Shown here piece by piece: positions 26,197-35,142 of a stretch of 64,000 nucleotides of DNA. The stretch is from Aldersonia sp. NBC_00410 (GTDB lineage Bacteria > Actinomycetota > Actinomycetes > Mycobacteriales > Mycobacteriaceae), in the NCBI RefSeq assembly GCF_026342035.1, contig NZ_JAPENM010000008.1:248001-312000 (forward strand), given 5' to 3'. Every line of letters starts with the position of its first letter. Position 1 is the first letter of the stretch. Position numbers and translations under genes: made by a program. The notes beneath the pieces are model-generated. The model had not been told where the DNA came from. It did no database searches and was given only the letters and a program-made list of their open reading frames with translations.

Positions 26197-27719
26197 TGGC
26201 GACACCCCTCGGCGACGCGGCGGACCATCCCCTCGCGCGGCGAATCTCCGCTGTCCTGGACCTCGATCCCGACGCGCCCGCAATCGAGTTCGACGGGCAG
26301 TGGCACACCTGGGGCGAGATCGGCCACCTCGCCCGCTCGATCGCCACGCTGTCCTCGACGCGGGTCGGAATCCTGTTGCGCAACCGGCCCGTGCACGTCG
26401 CCGCCTTCCTCGGAGTTTTGCTCGCCGGTGGGAGTGTCGTCGCCATCAATCCCGCGCGCGGCGACGACCGCACCAGGGCCGACATCGCTGCCTTGCGCCT
26501 TGCCGTAGTTGTCGGCGAGCAGGGCGACCTCGACACGTTCATCGCACCCGGGTCGACAACCACTGTGGCACTCGCCGGAACCGGCGCCGAACCGCGCGTG
26601 ACGCCGGCACCCCGATCCCAGCGCGAGGCCGAGGCTTACCGACCGGGCGTGGCTGTGCACATGCTGACCAGCGGCACCACCGGGCCACCGAAGCGAATCG
26701 ACCTGACCTACGACATGCTTGCGCACAGCGTCCTCGGCCCACCGAACTCCAGGGGCACCGTGCCGAACGCACGGCCGCGCGGTGTCGCCATCGTCAACGC
26801 GCCGCTTGTGCATATCGGCGGCGTTTTCCGGGTCCTGCAATGTGTCACCGCCGCGCGCTCTTTCGTACTTCTCCCCCGTTTCGAACTCGGATCGTGGACC
26901 GACGCCGTCCGCAAGTACCGGCCCCGAACCGTGTCGCTCGTCCCCGCGGCGCTGCGCACGGTCCTGCACTCCGACTTGAGTCGAGACGACCTGTCGAGCA
27001 TCCGCGCGGTCACCTCCGGCACCGCACCGCTGTCCGCGGAAGATGCCGACGCGTTCACCGACAAGTTCGGCATACCGGTACTCACCTCCTACGCGGCAAC
27101 CGAATTCGGCGGCGGCGTCGCCGGGTGGACACTCGCCGACCACCGGGAGTTCTGGACCGCCAAACGGGGCAGTGTCGGCCGCGCCGATCCCACCGCATCG
27201 CTGCGCGTCGTCGACGATGACGGCCGACCGCTCGCCGCCGACCAGCCCGGGTTGCTCGAGGTCCGGCCGGGCCAGTTGGGTCCCGACGCGGACTGGATCC
27301 GCACCACCGACATCGCCCGCATCGACAGCGACGGGTTCGTCTGGATTCTCGGCCGCGCCGATCAGGCGATCATCCGCGGTGGATTCAAGATCCTGCCCGA
27401 TGACGTGCGTTCCGTGCTCGAGAGCCATCCCGCGGTGGCCGGCGCCGCAGTGGTCGGCCGCAACGACGAACGACTCGGTGCGACACCGGTCGCGATGATC
27501 GAACTCCGCCCAGCTCACGAGACCACACCCGAGGCGCTCGGTGACTACCTCCGAAGCAGGCTGGCGGGCTACGAGATTCCCACCGAGATCACTATCGTCG
27601 ACGCCATCCCGCGCACCCCGTCCGGCAAGGCCGACCTAACCGCGGTGCAGGCTCATTTCGGTGCGGCAGATAGACAACATCGCGGGGCGACAGGCACCCG
27701 AGGCGAGTATGTCCGCTAG
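26196..27719 (+). CDS. Acyl-CoA synthetase (AMP-binding)
   Basis: A 507-residue adenylate-forming enzyme. HMLTSGTTGPPKRIDLT is the phosphate loop, SYAATEFGGG the A5 region, WIRTTDIARIDSDGFV the A7-A8 hinge and TPSGKADLTAV carries the catalytic Lys. It is shorter at the N-terminus than FadD-type ligases and resembles the ligase at 35143-36651 (shared TSGTTGPP and RGGFKILP segments). ATG 26196 overlaps the previous stop, indicating coupled translation. It is the first of three consecutive ligase genes; the acid it activates is unknown. Confidence 0.9.
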   Translation: MATPLGDAADHPLARRISAVLDLDPDAPAIEFDGQWHTWGEIGHLARSIATLSSTRVGILLRNRPVHVAAFLGVLLAGGSVVAINPARGDDRTRADIAALRLAVVVGEQGDLDTFIAPGSTTTVALAGTGAEPRVTPAPRSQREAEAYRPGVAVHMLTSGTTGPPKRIDLTYDMLAHSVLGPPNSRGTVPNARPRGVAIVNAPLVHIGGVFRVLQCVTAARSFVLLPRFELGSWTDAVRKYRPRTVSLVPAALRTVLHSDLSRDDLSSIRAVTSGTAPLSAEDADAFTDKFGIPVLTSYAATEFGGGVAGWTLADHREFWTAKRGSVGRADPTASLRVVDDDGRPLAADQPGLLEVRPGQLGPDADWIRTTDIARIDSDGFVWILGRADQAIIRGGFKILPDDVRSVLESHPAVAGAAVVGRNDERLGATPVAMIELRPAHETTPEALGDYLRSRLAGYEIPTEITIVDAIPRTPSGKADLTAVQAHFGAADRQHRGATGTRGEYVR

Positions 27720-29301
27720 TGCCGCCACCCTGCCCGCGCTCCTCGCCGCACGCACCGGCGTCGCACGCCCGCTGCTGGTGTGCGACGCCGATCGGCTCGG
27801 CTACAACGAAGCCATCGCCCGCTCTGCCGAACTGGCGCGGGGTCTCATCGCCCTCGGCGCCTGTAAGGGCACGCACGTCGGACTGCTCTACCCGAACGGC
27901 ACCGACTTCGTCGTGGCCATGCTCGCGGTGGGCCGGATCGGCGCCGTCGTGGTGCCGTTCTCCACGTTCGCCACGGGAGCCGAGCTGCACCAACAACTTC
28001 GGCACAGCGACATCGTGATCCTGTTGGCCGCAGCATCCTTCCGGGACCACGACTACATGCAGCGGGTGACCGCCGCGGTGGGCGACCTCGGCGGCTCGGA
28101 GCCCATCTTCGCACCGGACGTGCCGAACCTGCGCCATGTCGTCTTCGGACCCGTCGCAACCGCCACCCTGCCCGCGCGCAACATCGAGCACGTGTACCGG
28201 CTGGCCGACTCGGTCGACCCGGCACTGCTCGCCGCGGTGGAGCACGATGTCGAAGGCAGCGATCCACTCGCGATCGTCTACACCTCCGGATCGACCGGTG
28301 CGCCGAAAGGTGCCGTGCATTCGCACGAGGGGCTGCTTGCTCATCAAGCGAGGCTCAACCAGATTCGCGGTCTCACCGAGCACGAGACGCTGTTCTGCAA
28401 CTCGCCGTTCTTCTGGATCGGCGGGTTCGCGTTCGGTCTGCTCGCCACGCTCGTCGCGGGCGCCACCTTGGTGTGCTCGAACGCCACTGACGCGGGCGAC
28501 ACCCTCGACCTGATCGAGGCCGAACGTCCCACCATGACAAACGGTTTCGTGGCCGGGATCACCCATCTCACCCAACATCCGAGCTTCGCTGCACGGGATC
28601 TCTCGTCGATGCGCCGCGGCAATCTCTATCCGCTGATGGCACCCGACGTTCGCCCGCGCGATCCGGAACTGCGGCACAACATGTTGGGCATGACCGAATC
28701 CGGCAGTGTTGTGCTGCTCAGCGGTGACGAGACCGACCAGCCCGAGCACCGGCGCGGCTCGTTCGGCCGCCCGGCCCCCGGCGTCGAGACCAAGATCATC
28801 GACCTCGAGACCAAAGACGATGTCGCGATTGGCGACGTGGGCGAACTCTGCCTGCGCGGACCGAATCTCATGCTGCGTCACCACCGCCGCAGCCGGGAAG
28901 AGTGCTTCGACACCGACGACTGGTTCCACACCGGGGACCTCGTCCGTGCCGACCGGGACGGCTTCGTGTATTACCTCGGCCGGCGGGACGCGATGATCAA
29001 GACCGCGGGCGCGAACGTCTCCCCCGTCGAAGTGGAGCGGGCGATCGCCCGGGTCACCGGCGGTGCCGCAGCACACGTCGTCGGCTTGCCCCACGCCGAA
29101 CGCGGGCAGATCGTCGCCGCCGCGGTGGTCGTCGAGCACGAAGGCGACCTGGACGAGGCGGCCCTCCTCGACAAGCTGCGCACCGAACTGTCCACGTACA
29201 AGATTCCCCGACGCGTCGTACCCCTCGCGCCCAGCGCAGTGCCCGTCCTGTCGAGCGGGAAGGTCGACCGCCGGCAGCTGATGAAGGTTTTCGATGTCTG
29301 A
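27709..29301 (+). CDS. Acyl-CoA synthetase (AMP-binding)
   Basis: A 530-residue ligase with VYTSGSTGAPKGAVHSH (phosphate loop), GMTESGSVVLL (A5), WFHTGDLVRADRDGFV (A7-A8) and VLSSGKVDRRQL with the catalytic Lys. ATG 27709 overlaps the preceding gene by 11 nt; a GTG at 27661 is an alternative that would add 16 residues. It shares VHSHEG-type and FFWIGGFAFG segments with the next gene (VHSHGN, FFWVGGFGSG), so these two are paralogues within the operon. Substrate unknown. Confidence 0.9.
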   Translation: MSASAATLPALLAARTGVARPLLVCDADRLGYNEAIARSAELARGLIALGACKGTHVGLLYPNGTDFVVAMLAVGRIGAVVVPFSTFATGAELHQQLRHSDIVILLAAASFRDHDYMQRVTAAVGDLGGSEPIFAPDVPNLRHVVFGPVATATLPARNIEHVYRLADSVDPALLAAVEHDVEGSDPLAIVYTSGSTGAPKGAVHSHEGLLAHQARLNQIRGLTEHETLFCNSPFFWIGGFAFGLLATLVAGATLVCSNATDAGDTLDLIEAERPTMTNGFVAGITHLTQHPSFAARDLSSMRRGNLYPLMAPDVRPRDPELRHNMLGMTESGSVVLLSGDETDQPEHRRGSFGRPAPGVETKIIDLETKDDVAIGDVGELCLRGPNLMLRHHRRSREECFDTDDWFHTGDLVRADRDGFVYYLGRRDAMIKTAGANVSPVEVERAIARVTGGAAAHVVGLPHAERGQIVAAAVVVEHEGDLDEAALLDKLRTELSTYKIPRRVVPLAPSAVPVLSSGKVDRRQLMKVFDV

Positions 29302-30865
29302 ACAGCCCGCTCGCGATGCGACCACGATCGGCGATCTGGTGCGACTCCGAGCGCAGACGGATGCTGCGAAGCCGATGGTGATCGATCCCGACACGCGAAT
29401 CGGCTACGCCGAACTCGACGAGACGACCCTCGCCATGTCCGCCGCGTTCATCGAGGCCGGGGTCGGCAAGGGCACCAGGGTCGCCTTGATCATGCCCAAC
29501 AGTGCGCGCTGGGTGCAGATTGCCTTGGCGCTCACTCGAATCGGCGCCGTCCTCGTGCCGCTCAGCACACTGCTGCCCGCCCGCGATCTGCTCGCACAAT
29601 TGCGCAGCGCCTCGGTGCGTTTCCTGCTGACCGTGGCGGAATTTCGCGGTCACCGCTATCTCGATCACCTCGCCGCGGCGCTGGCGACCCGGGACGCGGA
29701 CGGTGTCGTGCACTGTCCGGACCTGCCCGCGCTGCGGCGCGTCGGCTGTGTCTCCGACATCGCCCCCGCACCTGCGGAGGCGAACTCCGTGCGCGTGGCC
29801 GCGGCGCTGTCGGCCGACGTGACCGCCGCCGACCCGATGATCGTCATGTTCACCTCCGGCAGTAGCGGTGCACCCAAAGGTGTCGTGCACTCGCACGGGA
29901 ATGCGTTGGCTGCAGTGCAGTCCGGGCTCGCCGAACGCTGCATCGATTCCGGCACCAGGCTGTACCTGCCGATGCCGTTCTTCTGGGTTGGTGGCTTCGG
30001 TAGCGGGATCCTGTCCGCGCTGCTCGCCGGTGCCACGCTCGTCACCGAGGAGGTCCCCACGCCGGAAACGACATTGCGGCTGCTCGAACGTGAGCGCGTG
30101 ACGCTGTTTCGTGGCTGGCCGGACCAGGCCGAGGCGCTGGCCAAGCAGTCCGGCAGTGTCGGTGCCGACCTCTCCGCGCTGCGTCCGGGCAGCCTGGAGG
30201 CACTGTTGCCATCCGAGCTGCGGTCTCGTCCCGGCGCACGGGCCAGGCTGTTGGGCATGACCGAGTCGTTCGGACCCTACTGCGGGTATCCACTCGACAC
30301 GGACATGCCCCAATCTGCCTGGGGCAGTTGCGGAAAACCGTTCGCGGGTATCGAAGTGCGAATCTGCGGCGAGGACGGCGGACCGGCACCGGCCGGCACG
30401 ATCGGCGAAATCCAGCTGCGCGGACCGCATGTGCTCCGTGGCATGTGCCGCCGTAGCCGAGCAGACCTCTTCACCCGCGAGGGCTTCTTCCCCACCGGTG
30501 ACCTCGGTCGGTTCGACGACGAGGGTTTCCTGTTCTACCACGGTCGATCCGACGACATGTTCAAAGTCAGCGGCGCCACCGTCTATCCGAGCGAGGTGGA
30601 ATCCGCGCTGCGCACGATCGACGGTGTCGAGAACGCGTTCGTCACGAACCTGGCCGATGCCCGTGGCGATCGCGTCGCTGCCGCGGTGGTGTGCGATCCC
30701 GCGGGGACGGCCGTCGAGCATCTCCGTGCCGCGGCGCGCGAGGTGCTCAGCTCGTTCAAGGTTCCGTCGGTATGGCTGCTGCTCGATTCCGATGACGCGG
30801 TGCCACGCGGCTCGACGGGCAAGGTCGATGTGCGGCGGTTGCGTGAACTCCTCGCCGAGCGCTGA
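29294..30865 (+). CDS. Acyl-CoA synthetase (AMP-binding)
   Basis: A 523-residue ligase overlapping the previous gene by 8 nt. Motifs are MFTSGSSGAPKGVVHSH, GMTESFGPYCGY (A5), FFPTGDLGRFDDEGFL and PRGSTGKVDVRRL with the catalytic Lys. It is paralogous to the gene at 27709 but differs in the A5 pocket, so the pair may handle related acids of different shape or length. It is the last gene of the 23.7-30.9 kb operon and ends in a hairpin that it shares with the convergent acyl-CoA dehydrogenase gene. Confidence 0.91.
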   Translation: MSEQPARDATTIGDLVRLRAQTDAAKPMVIDPDTRIGYAELDETTLAMSAAFIEAGVGKGTRVALIMPNSARWVQIALALTRIGAVLVPLSTLLPARDLLAQLRSASVRFLLTVAEFRGHRYLDHLAAALATRDADGVVHCPDLPALRRVGCVSDIAPAPAEANSVRVAAALSADVTAADPMIVMFTSGSSGAPKGVVHSHGNALAAVQSGLAERCIDSGTRLYLPMPFFWVGGFGSGILSALLAGATLVTEEVPTPETTLRLLERERVTLFRGWPDQAEALAKQSGSVGADLSALRPGSLEALLPSELRSRPGARARLLGMTESFGPYCGYPLDTDMPQSAWGSCGKPFAGIEVRICGEDGGPAPAGTIGEIQLRGPHVLRGMCRRSRADLFTREGFFPTGDLGRFDDEGFLFYHGRSDDMFKVSGATVYPSEVESALRTIDGVENAFVTNLADARGDRVAAAVVCDPAGTAVEHLRAAAREVLSSFKVPSVWLLLDSDDAVPRGSTGKVDVRRLRELLAER

Positions 30866-30883
30866 CCGCCGGCGCTGCGGTCA
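30863..30883. terminator. Bidirectional hairpin formed by two stop codons
   Basis: TGACCGC (30863-30869) pairs with GCGGTCA (30877-30883) around a 7-nt loop. The stem contains the TGA of the plus-strand ligase and the TGA (as TCA) of the minus-strand dehydrogenase. The stem is short and no T-tract follows, so termination efficiency is uncertain. Confidence 0.5.
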
Positions 30884-32074
30884 GATGCGGTACTCGTCGA
30901 GCAGACGCTTGCTGATGATCTGCTTCTGAATCTCGCTGGTACCCTCGCCGATCAGCAGGAACGGCGCGTCGCGCATGAGGCGCTCGATCTCGTATTCCTT
31001 GGAGTAGCCGTAGCCACCGTGAATCCGGAAGCTTTGCTGGGTGACCTCGGCACACAGCTCACTGCACAGGTACTTCGACATGCCGGCGGCGACGTCGTTG
31101 CGGTCGCCGGAGTCCTTGAGCCGTGCCGCATTAACCATCATCAGATGAGCGGACTCCACCTTGGTGGCCATCTCGGCGAGCTGGAACGCGATGGCCTGGT
31201 GTTGGGCGATGGGCTTGCCGAAGGTTTCGCGCTGCTGCGCGTAGCGGATCGCGAGCTCGAAAGCACGGATGCCGACACCGCAGGCCCGGGCGGACACGTT
31301 CACCCGACCGACCTCGACGCCGTCCATCATGTGGAAGAACCCGCGCCCCGGCGTGCCACCGAGGATGTCCTCGGCACGTGCGACATATCCGTCGAAGATC
31401 AGTTCGGTGGTGTCGATGCCTTTGTAGCCCAGCTTGTCGATCTTGCCGGGGATCACCAGGCCGGGCGCGACCTCACCGAACCCGGCGGGCTTCTCGATGA
31501 GAAAAGTGGTGAGGTTGCGGTGCGGCTTGTCGGCGCCCTCGTCGGTGCGCACCAGCGCCGCGACGAGCGTCGAACTACCGCCATTGGTGAGCCACATCTT
31601 CTGGCCGTCGATGGTGTAGGTGTCATCTGCATTCCGCTTGGCCCGGGTCCGGATCGCGGCCACGTCGGAACCCAGTTCCGGTTCCGACATCGAGAACGCG
31701 CCGCGCACCTCGCCGGTGGCCATGCGTGGTAGCAAACGATTCTTTTGCTCGTCGGTGCCATGCTGGCGCACCATGTAGGCCACGATGAAATGCGTGTTGA
31801 TCACCCCGGAGACACTCATCCATCCGCGCGCGAGTTCCTCGACGCACAGTGCGTAGGTGAGCAGCGACTCTCCCAACCCGCCATATTCCTCGGGGATCAT
31901 CAGGCCGAACAGGCCCATGTCCCGCATCCGGTCCACGATGTCCTGCGGGTAGGTGTCGGTGCGTTCCAACTCCGGGGCGTTCGGAATGATCTCACGCTCC
32001 ACGAATTGTCTTACTGTGGAGACAATCTCGGTCTGGAACTCGGTCAGTCCCAGCGTCTGAGCAAGGCGTGCCAT
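30881..32074 (-). CDS. Acyl-CoA dehydrogenase
   Basis: A 397-residue, full-length acyl-CoA dehydrogenase of the classical homotetrameric kind. AFSMSEPELGSDVAAIRT is the FAD/substrate signature, GQKMWLTNGG follows, and QQSFRIHGGYGYSKEYEIERLMRD with IGEGTSEIQKQIISK is the C-terminal signature, where EGTSEIQ is highly conserved. Unlike the other six dehydrogenase genes here it has no adjacent partner subunit. ATG 32074 starts MARLAQTLGL. The order SDR, thiolase, dehydrogenase on one transcript supplies most of a beta-oxidation cycle. Confidence 0.95.
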   Translation of the reverse strand: MARLAQTLGLTEFQTEIVSTVRQFVEREIIPNAPELERTDTYPQDIVDRMRDMGLFGLMIPEEYGGLGESLLTYALCVEELARGWMSVSGVINTHFIVAYMVRQHGTDEQKNRLLPRMATGEVRGAFSMSEPELGSDVAAIRTRAKRNADDTYTIDGQKMWLTNGGSSTLVAALVRTDEGADKPHRNLTTFLIEKPAGFGEVAPGLVIPGKIDKLGYKGIDTTELIFDGYVARAEDILGGTPGRGFFHMMDGVEVGRVNVSARACGVGIRAFELAIRYAQQRETFGKPIAQHQAIAFQLAEMATKVESAHLMMVNAARLKDSGDRNDVAAGMSKYLCSELCAEVTQQSFRIHGGYGYSKEYEIERLMRDAPFLLIGEGTSEIQKQIISKRLLDEYRI

Positions 32075-32097
32075 GACGTCTTCCCTTTCCTGCCAAG

Positions 32098-33309
32098 TCA
32101 ACCGACGCGTTCGAACACCGCGGCCAGGCCCTGACCGCCGCCGATGCACATCGTTTCCAGTCCGTAGCGCGCTTGCCGCCGGTGCAGTTCGCGAGCCAGG
32201 GTGGCCAGCATCCGTCCGCCGGTAGCACCCACCGGATGGCCGAGCGAGATGCCCGATCCGTGCACATTGATGCGTTCCCGATCCGCCATGGTAAACGACC
32301 ATTCATGTAAAACCGCGAGCGCTTGAGCCGCGAAAGCTTCGTTCAGTTCGATCAGATCCATATCGGTGAGGCGGAGCCCGGCCTTGGCGAGTGCGACCTC
32401 GGTGGCCGGCACGGGGCCGATGCCCATGATCTTCGGCGCGACACCGGCGACACCCCAGGACACCAGCCGCACCAGCGGTGTCAGCCCGAGCTCGGCGGCC
32501 TTCTCCGGGGTTGTCACGATGCACATCGACGCCGCGTCGTTCTGCCCGCTGGCGTTGCCTGCCGTCACCGTCGCGTCGGGGTCATCGCTGCCCAGCATGG
32601 GCTTCAGCCGGCTCAGCGACTCGACGGAAGTGTCCGCGCGCGGATGCTCGTCGGTGTCGATCAGCTCCTCACCGCGGCGGGTGCGGACCGCCACCCGGAT
32701 GATCTCCTCGGCGAACACCCCGTTCTGCTGCGCCGCCACGGCCCGCTGGTGCGACGTCACAGCAAGCTCGTCCTGCTCGGCGCGCGAAATGTCGTACTGG
32801 CGGCGGAGGTTCTCGGCGGTCTCGAGCATGCCGCCGGGGACCGGATAGTTCCGACCGCCGGCGGTCGTGCGCCCGCGGGCGAGGCCGTCGTGCACGCGCA
32901 CGCCGGTGCGTCCGCCACCCCAGCGCATGTCGGTCGAGTAGAACGCGACATTGCTCATGCTCTCGGCGCCGCCTGCGACGACCACGTCGTTGTCGCCACT
33001 GCCGACCTGCAGGCAGGCCTGAATCACCGCCTGCAGCCCGGACCCGCATCGCCGGTCGAGCTGCATCCCGGGCACCGTCACCGGAAGACCCGCATCGAGT
33101 GCGACGACGCGTCCGATCGCCGGCGCCTCGCTGCTCGGGTAGCAGTGGCCGAGGATGACGTCCTCGACTGCGGCGGGCGCGATCCCGGTGCGGTCGAGGA
33201 GTCCGGCCAGCGCCGCGACGCCCAGGTCGACCGCCGTACGGTTGGCGAAGATGCCTCCGTAACGGCCGATCGGCGTCCGGACGGGTTCACAGATCACTGC
33301 CTGACGCAT
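32098..33309 (-). CDS. Thiolase (acetyl-CoA C-acyltransferase, FadA/PaaJ-like)
   Basis: A 403-residue classical thiolase: nucleophile Cys88 in LDRRCGSGLQA, NEAFAAQALAV, HGSGISLGHPVGATGGRM (catalytic His) and ETMCIGGGQGLA (second Cys). All catalytic elements are present, so thiolysis of a 3-ketoacyl-CoA is expected. It lies 35 nt downstream of an SDR and 23 nt upstream of the acyl-CoA dehydrogenase. ATG 33309 was chosen because MRQAVICEPVRTPIGR is the standard N-terminus. It is closer to general degradative thiolases than the other two thiolase-fold proteins in this window. Confidence 0.95.
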   Translation of the reverse strand: MRQAVICEPVRTPIGRYGGIFANRTAVDLGVAALAGLLDRTGIAPAAVEDVILGHCYPSSEAPAIGRVVALDAGLPVTVPGMQLDRRCGSGLQAVIQACLQVGSGDNDVVVAGGAESMSNVAFYSTDMRWGGGRTGVRVHDGLARGRTTAGGRNYPVPGGMLETAENLRRQYDISRAEQDELAVTSHQRAVAAQQNGVFAEEIIRVAVRTRRGEELIDTDEHPRADTSVESLSRLKPMLGSDDPDATVTAGNASGQNDAASMCIVTTPEKAAELGLTPLVRLVSWGVAGVAPKIMGIGPVPATEVALAKAGLRLTDMDLIELNEAFAAQALAVLHEWSFTMADRERINVHGSGISLGHPVGATGGRMLATLARELHRRQARYGLETMCIGGGQGLAAVFERVG

Positions 33310-33344
33310 GTCGTCTACCTCCACCTTCCGACTCGGCGGCCCGG

Positions 33345-34085
33345 TCACATATACCGGCCGCCGGTCACCTCCAGCACCGTACCGGTCATATACGAGGAGT
33401 CATCGGAGGCGAGAAACAAAGCCACACTGGCAATCTCGCTGGGCTCGCCGGCCCGGCCCAGCGGAACTTCGGCAAGCTTGCCGTCCCAGATGTGTTTGGG
33501 CATAGCCTCGGTCATCGCGGAGCGGATCAATCCCGGCTGGATGGCGTTGATCCGGACACCGTGATGGGCCATCTCTTTGGCCGCGGCCTTCGTCATGCCC
33601 ACGATCCCGGCCTTCGCGGCCGAGTAGTTCGTCTGGCCGACCATGCCCACCTTGCCCGAGATCGAGGAGATGTTGATGATCGCGCCGCGTTTGCGCTCGC
33701 GCATGATCGCGGCGGCCTTGCGCAGGCCGTTCCAGGTGCCCTTGAGATGCACTGCCATCACCTGATCGAACTGATCCTCGGTCATCGTCCGCATCGTCGC
33801 GTCGCGGGTGATCCCGGCGTTGTTGACCATGATGTCGAGGCCGCCGAAGGTGCTCACCGCGGCATCGAGCAGCGCGTCCACCTGTGTGCCGTCGGTGACG
33901 TCGCACTGCACGGCCAACGCCACCTCGGCACCGCCGAGTTGCTGCACGGCGGCTTCGGTGGCGGCGAGGTCGAGGTCACCGAGCACGACGCGCGCACCGT
34001 CGGCCACGAAGCGTTCCGCGATCGCGAATCCCAAGCCCTGCGCGCCCCCGGTTACGACCGCGGTCCGCCCGCTCAGTGCCGGCAT
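33345..34085 (-). CDS. Short-chain dehydrogenase (FabG-like 3-hydroxyacyl-CoA dehydrogenase)
   Basis: A 246-residue classical SDR, FabG in length and style. VTGGAQGLG (11-19), [20 protein letters not shown] with Ser141, and Tyr154/Lys158 in YSAAK are all present. Asp37 after the second strand favours NAD(H). As the first gene of an operon with a thiolase and an acyl-CoA dehydrogenase, it most likely oxidises 3-hydroxyacyl-CoA rather than serving fatty-acid synthesis. Start ATG 34085. The divergent gap contains operator A9. Confidence 0.92.
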   Translation of the reverse strand: MPALSGRTAVVTGGAQGLGFAIAERFVADGARVVLGDLDLAATEAAVQQLGGAEVALAVQCDVTDGTQVDALLDAAVSTFGGLDIMVNNAGITRDATMRTMTEDQFDQVMAVHLKGTWNGLRKAAAIMRERKRGAIINISSISGKVGMVGQTNYSAAKAGIVGMTKAAAKEMAHHGVRINAIQPGLIRSAMTEAMPKHIWDGKLAEVPLGRAGEPSEIASVALFLASDDSSYMTGTVLEVTGGRYM

Positions 34086-34229
34086 CGCCCACCCACCTGC
34101 CTCTCGCACCCGGTCCCGGACCGGATCCTCGTCTGCTGTCTGTTCACCCTTGCACTATCGACAGGCAACTGCGGGTGCACCCGCCTCGGCGGTAGCTGCC
34201 GAGGTGCGGCAGTCGCCACCACAAGAGCC

Positions 34230-34248
34230 TATGGTAAGTATTACAGTC
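34230..34248. promoter_or_regulatory. TetR-type operator, site A9
   Basis: TATGGTA-AGTAT-TACAGTC in the divergent gap, 57 nt before the SDR start at 34306 and 144 nt from the SDR start at 34085. The arms are imperfect but the 7-5-7 spacing is kept. Confidence 0.5.
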
Positions 34249-34305
34249 ACCCTTACCACAACGGTCGACCCGAGTGCTCGAGTCGGCGGATTCGAGGAGT
34301 ACATC

Positions 34306-35127
34306 ATGGCCGCCCTGCTCACCGGGAAAGTCGCGTTCATCACCGGCGCCGCGCGCGGTCAGGGACGCGCCCACGCCGTCCGGATGGCGAACGAGGGCGC
34401 CGACATCATCGCCGTCGACGTCGCGGGCAAGCTCCCGGATTGTGTCCCCTACAACCCCGCCACACCCGAGGATCTCGACGAGACGGTGCGCCTGGTGGAG
34501 GCGACCGGGCAGCGGATCGTCAGCACCATCGTCGATACCCGCGACTACGACGGGCTGCGCGAGGCGGTCGACAGTGCTGTCGCCGATCTCGGCCGGCTCG
34601 ACATCATCGTCGCCAACGCGGGAATCGCGGCTCCGCAGGTATGGAACGAAATCACCCCGGCGTCCTTCCGCGACGTCATGGACGTCAACGTCACCGGAAC
34701 CTGGAATACGGTGATGGCGGGCGCGCAGCACATCGTCGACGGTGGCCGCGGCGGATCCATCGTCCTGATCAGCTCCGCAGCCGGAATCAAGATGCAGCCC
34801 TTCATGATCCACTACACCGCGAGTAAGCACGCGATCACCGGCATGGCCCGGGCGTTTGCCGCCGAGCTGGGCAAGCACGCCATCCGCGTGAACAGCGTTC
34901 ATCCCGGCGCCGTGCTCACCGACATGGGCAGTGGCGACATGGTCGCCGCCATCGGGCGAACCATGGAGACGAATCCGCAACTTGCGAACATGATGACGCC
35001 CTTCCTGCCCGAGTGGATCGCCGAACCGGAGGACATCGCCAACACCGTGTGCTGGCTGGCGAGCGACCAGTCGAACAAGATCACCGCATCCGCGATCTCC
35101 GTCGACCAGGGTTCGACGGTCTACTGA
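34306..35127 (+). CDS. Mycofactocin-dependent SDR (carveol dehydrogenase-like)
   Basis: A 273-residue SDR with the long insertion after the second beta strand that marks mycofactocin-coupled oxidoreductases: VDVAGKLPDCVPYNPATPED followed by LDETVRLVEATGQR and VDTRDYDGL. ITGAARGQGRAHAVRMANEG is also typical. Catalytic Ser157, Tyr170 and Lys174 are present. Family members carry a non-exchangeable NAD re-oxidised by the peptide-derived cofactor mycofactocin (established for carveol dehydrogenase types). No mft biosynthesis gene is in the window. It probably oxidises a secondary alcohol. A ligase gene follows 15 nt downstream. Confidence 0.9.
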   Translation: MAALLTGKVAFITGAARGQGRAHAVRMANEGADIIAVDVAGKLPDCVPYNPATPEDLDETVRLVEATGQRIVSTIVDTRDYDGLREAVDSAVADLGRLDIIVANAGIAAPQVWNEITPASFRDVMDVNVTGTWNTVMAGAQHIVDGGRGGSIVLISSAAGIKMQPFMIHYTASKHAITGMARAFAAELGKHAIRVNSVHPGAVLTDMGSGDMVAAIGRTMETNPQLANMMTPFLPEWIAEPEDIANTVCWLASDQSNKITASAISVDQGSTVY

Positions 35128-35142
35128 CCACGGGACGCGCTG

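Noticed and set aside
27592-30721. Two long minus-strand frames opposite the tandem ligase genes
   Set aside because: The plus-strand frames contain complete adenylation motifs and overlapping starts; the antisense translations look like composition artefacts.
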